From Belnapia sp. (GTDB taxonomy: Bacteria > Pseudomonadota > Alphaproteobacteria > Acetobacterales > Acetobacteraceae), in assembly GCA_028291445.1 (NCBI GenBank), contig JAQGIA010000367.1, forward strand, positions 1 through 7,137: a stretch of DNA of 7,137 nucleotides, read 5' to 3'. A program made the translations under genes and the position numbers. Positions within the stretch are counted from its first letter, which is position 1, and each line of letters begins with the position of its first letter. The notes below the pieces were generated by a model, which was not told the origin of the DNA, did no database searches, and worked only from the letters and a program-made list of their open reading frames with translations. This document shows positions 6,697-7,137 of the stretch, piece after piece.

Positions 6697-6708
6697 CAGG
6701 AGTGCTGC

Positions 6709-7137
6709 ATGCGCTGGGAACCGAAACTCGCCGTTTCGCCGCCGCTGGCAACCCAAGGTGGGGTTCCGGCCAATGGTATCTACGTGCCTGTCCCGTTCTG
6801 GACCGCGGTGAAACGTGGTCTGGGCAACCACTGCCCCTATTGCGGCATCGGCCGTGTCTTCGCCGGCTACTTGCGGGTCGTGCCGGAATGCGCCCACTGC
6901 CGGGCGCCGCTCGGCCGGTTGCGGGCGGATGACGCACCGCCCTATTTCACCATCTTCCTGGTCGGCCATGTGCTGGTGCCGCCGGTCTTCTGGATCGAGA
7001 AGGCCTATGCGCCGCCGATGTGGCTGCAGATGATGGTCTGGTTGCCTCTGTTCACCATCCTCTGCATGGTGCTGCTGCGGCCCATCAAGGGCGCGGTGGT
7101 GGGATGGATGAGCACCCTGGGGATTACCGAGCCGGAG
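6709..7137 (+). CDS. DUF983 family zinc-ribbon membrane protein (3' end outside window)
   Basis: The frame opens at ATG 6709, with AGGAG 6 nt upstream, and stays open to the right edge, giving 143 residues and no stop. It shows the DUF983 layout: a CPYC (42-45) and CAHC (61-64) pair likely to bind a metal, the GYLRV segment (53-57) between them, and then RADDAPPYFTIFLVGHVLVP (72-91), whose DD.P.YF..F.VGH pattern is characteristic. Two hydrophobic helices follow at about 79-96 and 105-123, ending in LLRPIKGA. DUF983 proteins are common in Alphaproteobacteria, often near cytochrome oxidase assembly genes, but their function is unknown. The N-terminal 30 residues before the conserved core are unusually long. 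Since the family core is complete, few residues are probably missing. Confidence 0.86.
   Translation, partial: MRWEPKLAVSPPLATQGGVPANGIYVPVPFWTAVKRGLGNHCPYCGIGRVFAGYLRVVPECAHCRAPLGRLRADDAPPYFTIFLVGHVLVPPVFWIEKAYAPPMWLQMMVWLPLFTILCMVLLRPIKGAVVGWMSTLGITEPE

Larger units (their letters stand above)
6449..6708. other. divergent intergenic region, racemase / DUF983
   Basis: These 260 bases separate two divergent genes. They contain the racemase ribosome site (minus strand GAGG), an imperfect tandem repeat at 6479-6520, an 8-bp palindrome gctatagc at 6636-6643 that could serve as a -10-like element on either strand, and a 17-bp dyad at 6680-6696 next to the DUF983 ribosome site. No -35 box fits the gctatagc element at standard spacing. 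I see no small gene. Confidence 0.6.

Noticed and set aside
5519..6811. A 430-residue plus-strand frame crossing the kinase start, the racemase and the DUF983 start
   Set aside because: It spans several genes and intergenic regions in the wrong frame and shows no protein-family features.
1..7137. Search for a CRISPR array, tRNA or rRNA, insertion sequence, toxin-antitoxin, phage or defence genes
   Set aside because: Nothing matches. The tandem repeats are short and adjacent without spacers, and every sizeable real gene belongs to a metabolic, transport, signalling or DUF983 family.

Overview
This is a GC-rich window (about 70% by eye, with strongly GC-biased third codon positions). It looks like a chromosomal segment of an alphaproteobacterium, possibly an Acetobacteraceae/Roseomonas-like organism. 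That placement is an inference from base composition, a Bug-type solute receptor, a DUF983 protein and a multi-PAS sensor kinase; there is no rRNA or other phylogenetic marker.

Layout from left to right: (1) a possible 5' fragment of a leftward gene running off the left edge (1-69); (2) a leftward tripartite-tricarboxylate/Bug-family periplasmic binding protein (141-1112); (3) a 309-bp divergent intergenic region with a perfect 19-bp palindrome; (4) a rightward N-carbamoyl-D-amino-acid hydrolase (1422-2378) with its full Glu-Lys-Cys catalytic set; (5) a 40-bp convergent junction with a GC-rich hairpin; (6) a leftward 1050-residue membrane sensor histidine kinase (2419-5571) with a periplasmic sensor, three tandem PAS domains, HisKA and HATPase; (7) a 214-bp gap with a 15-bp tandem duplication and a stem-loop; (8) a leftward Asp/Glu/hydantoin racemase-family gene (5786-6448); (9) a 260-bp divergent gap; (10) a rightward DUF983 zinc-ribbon membrane protein, open at the right edge (from 6709).

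The carbamoylase and the racemase are two of the three enzymes of the classical hydantoin-to-D-amino-acid route; the third, a hydantoinase, is not in the window. The Bug receptor is divergent from the carbamoylase and could supply the substrate. The sensor kinase lies between the two enzymes, has no response regulator beside it, and may be unrelated to the pathway. It carries two in-frame minisatellites (15 bp x 3 and 18 bp x 3), with a third 15-bp duplication just upstream of its start. I see no mobile element, CRISPR array, RNA gene or defence system. The most interesting items are the split hydantoin-type locus and the tandem-repeat-rich kinase gene; neither amounts to a demonstrated new system.
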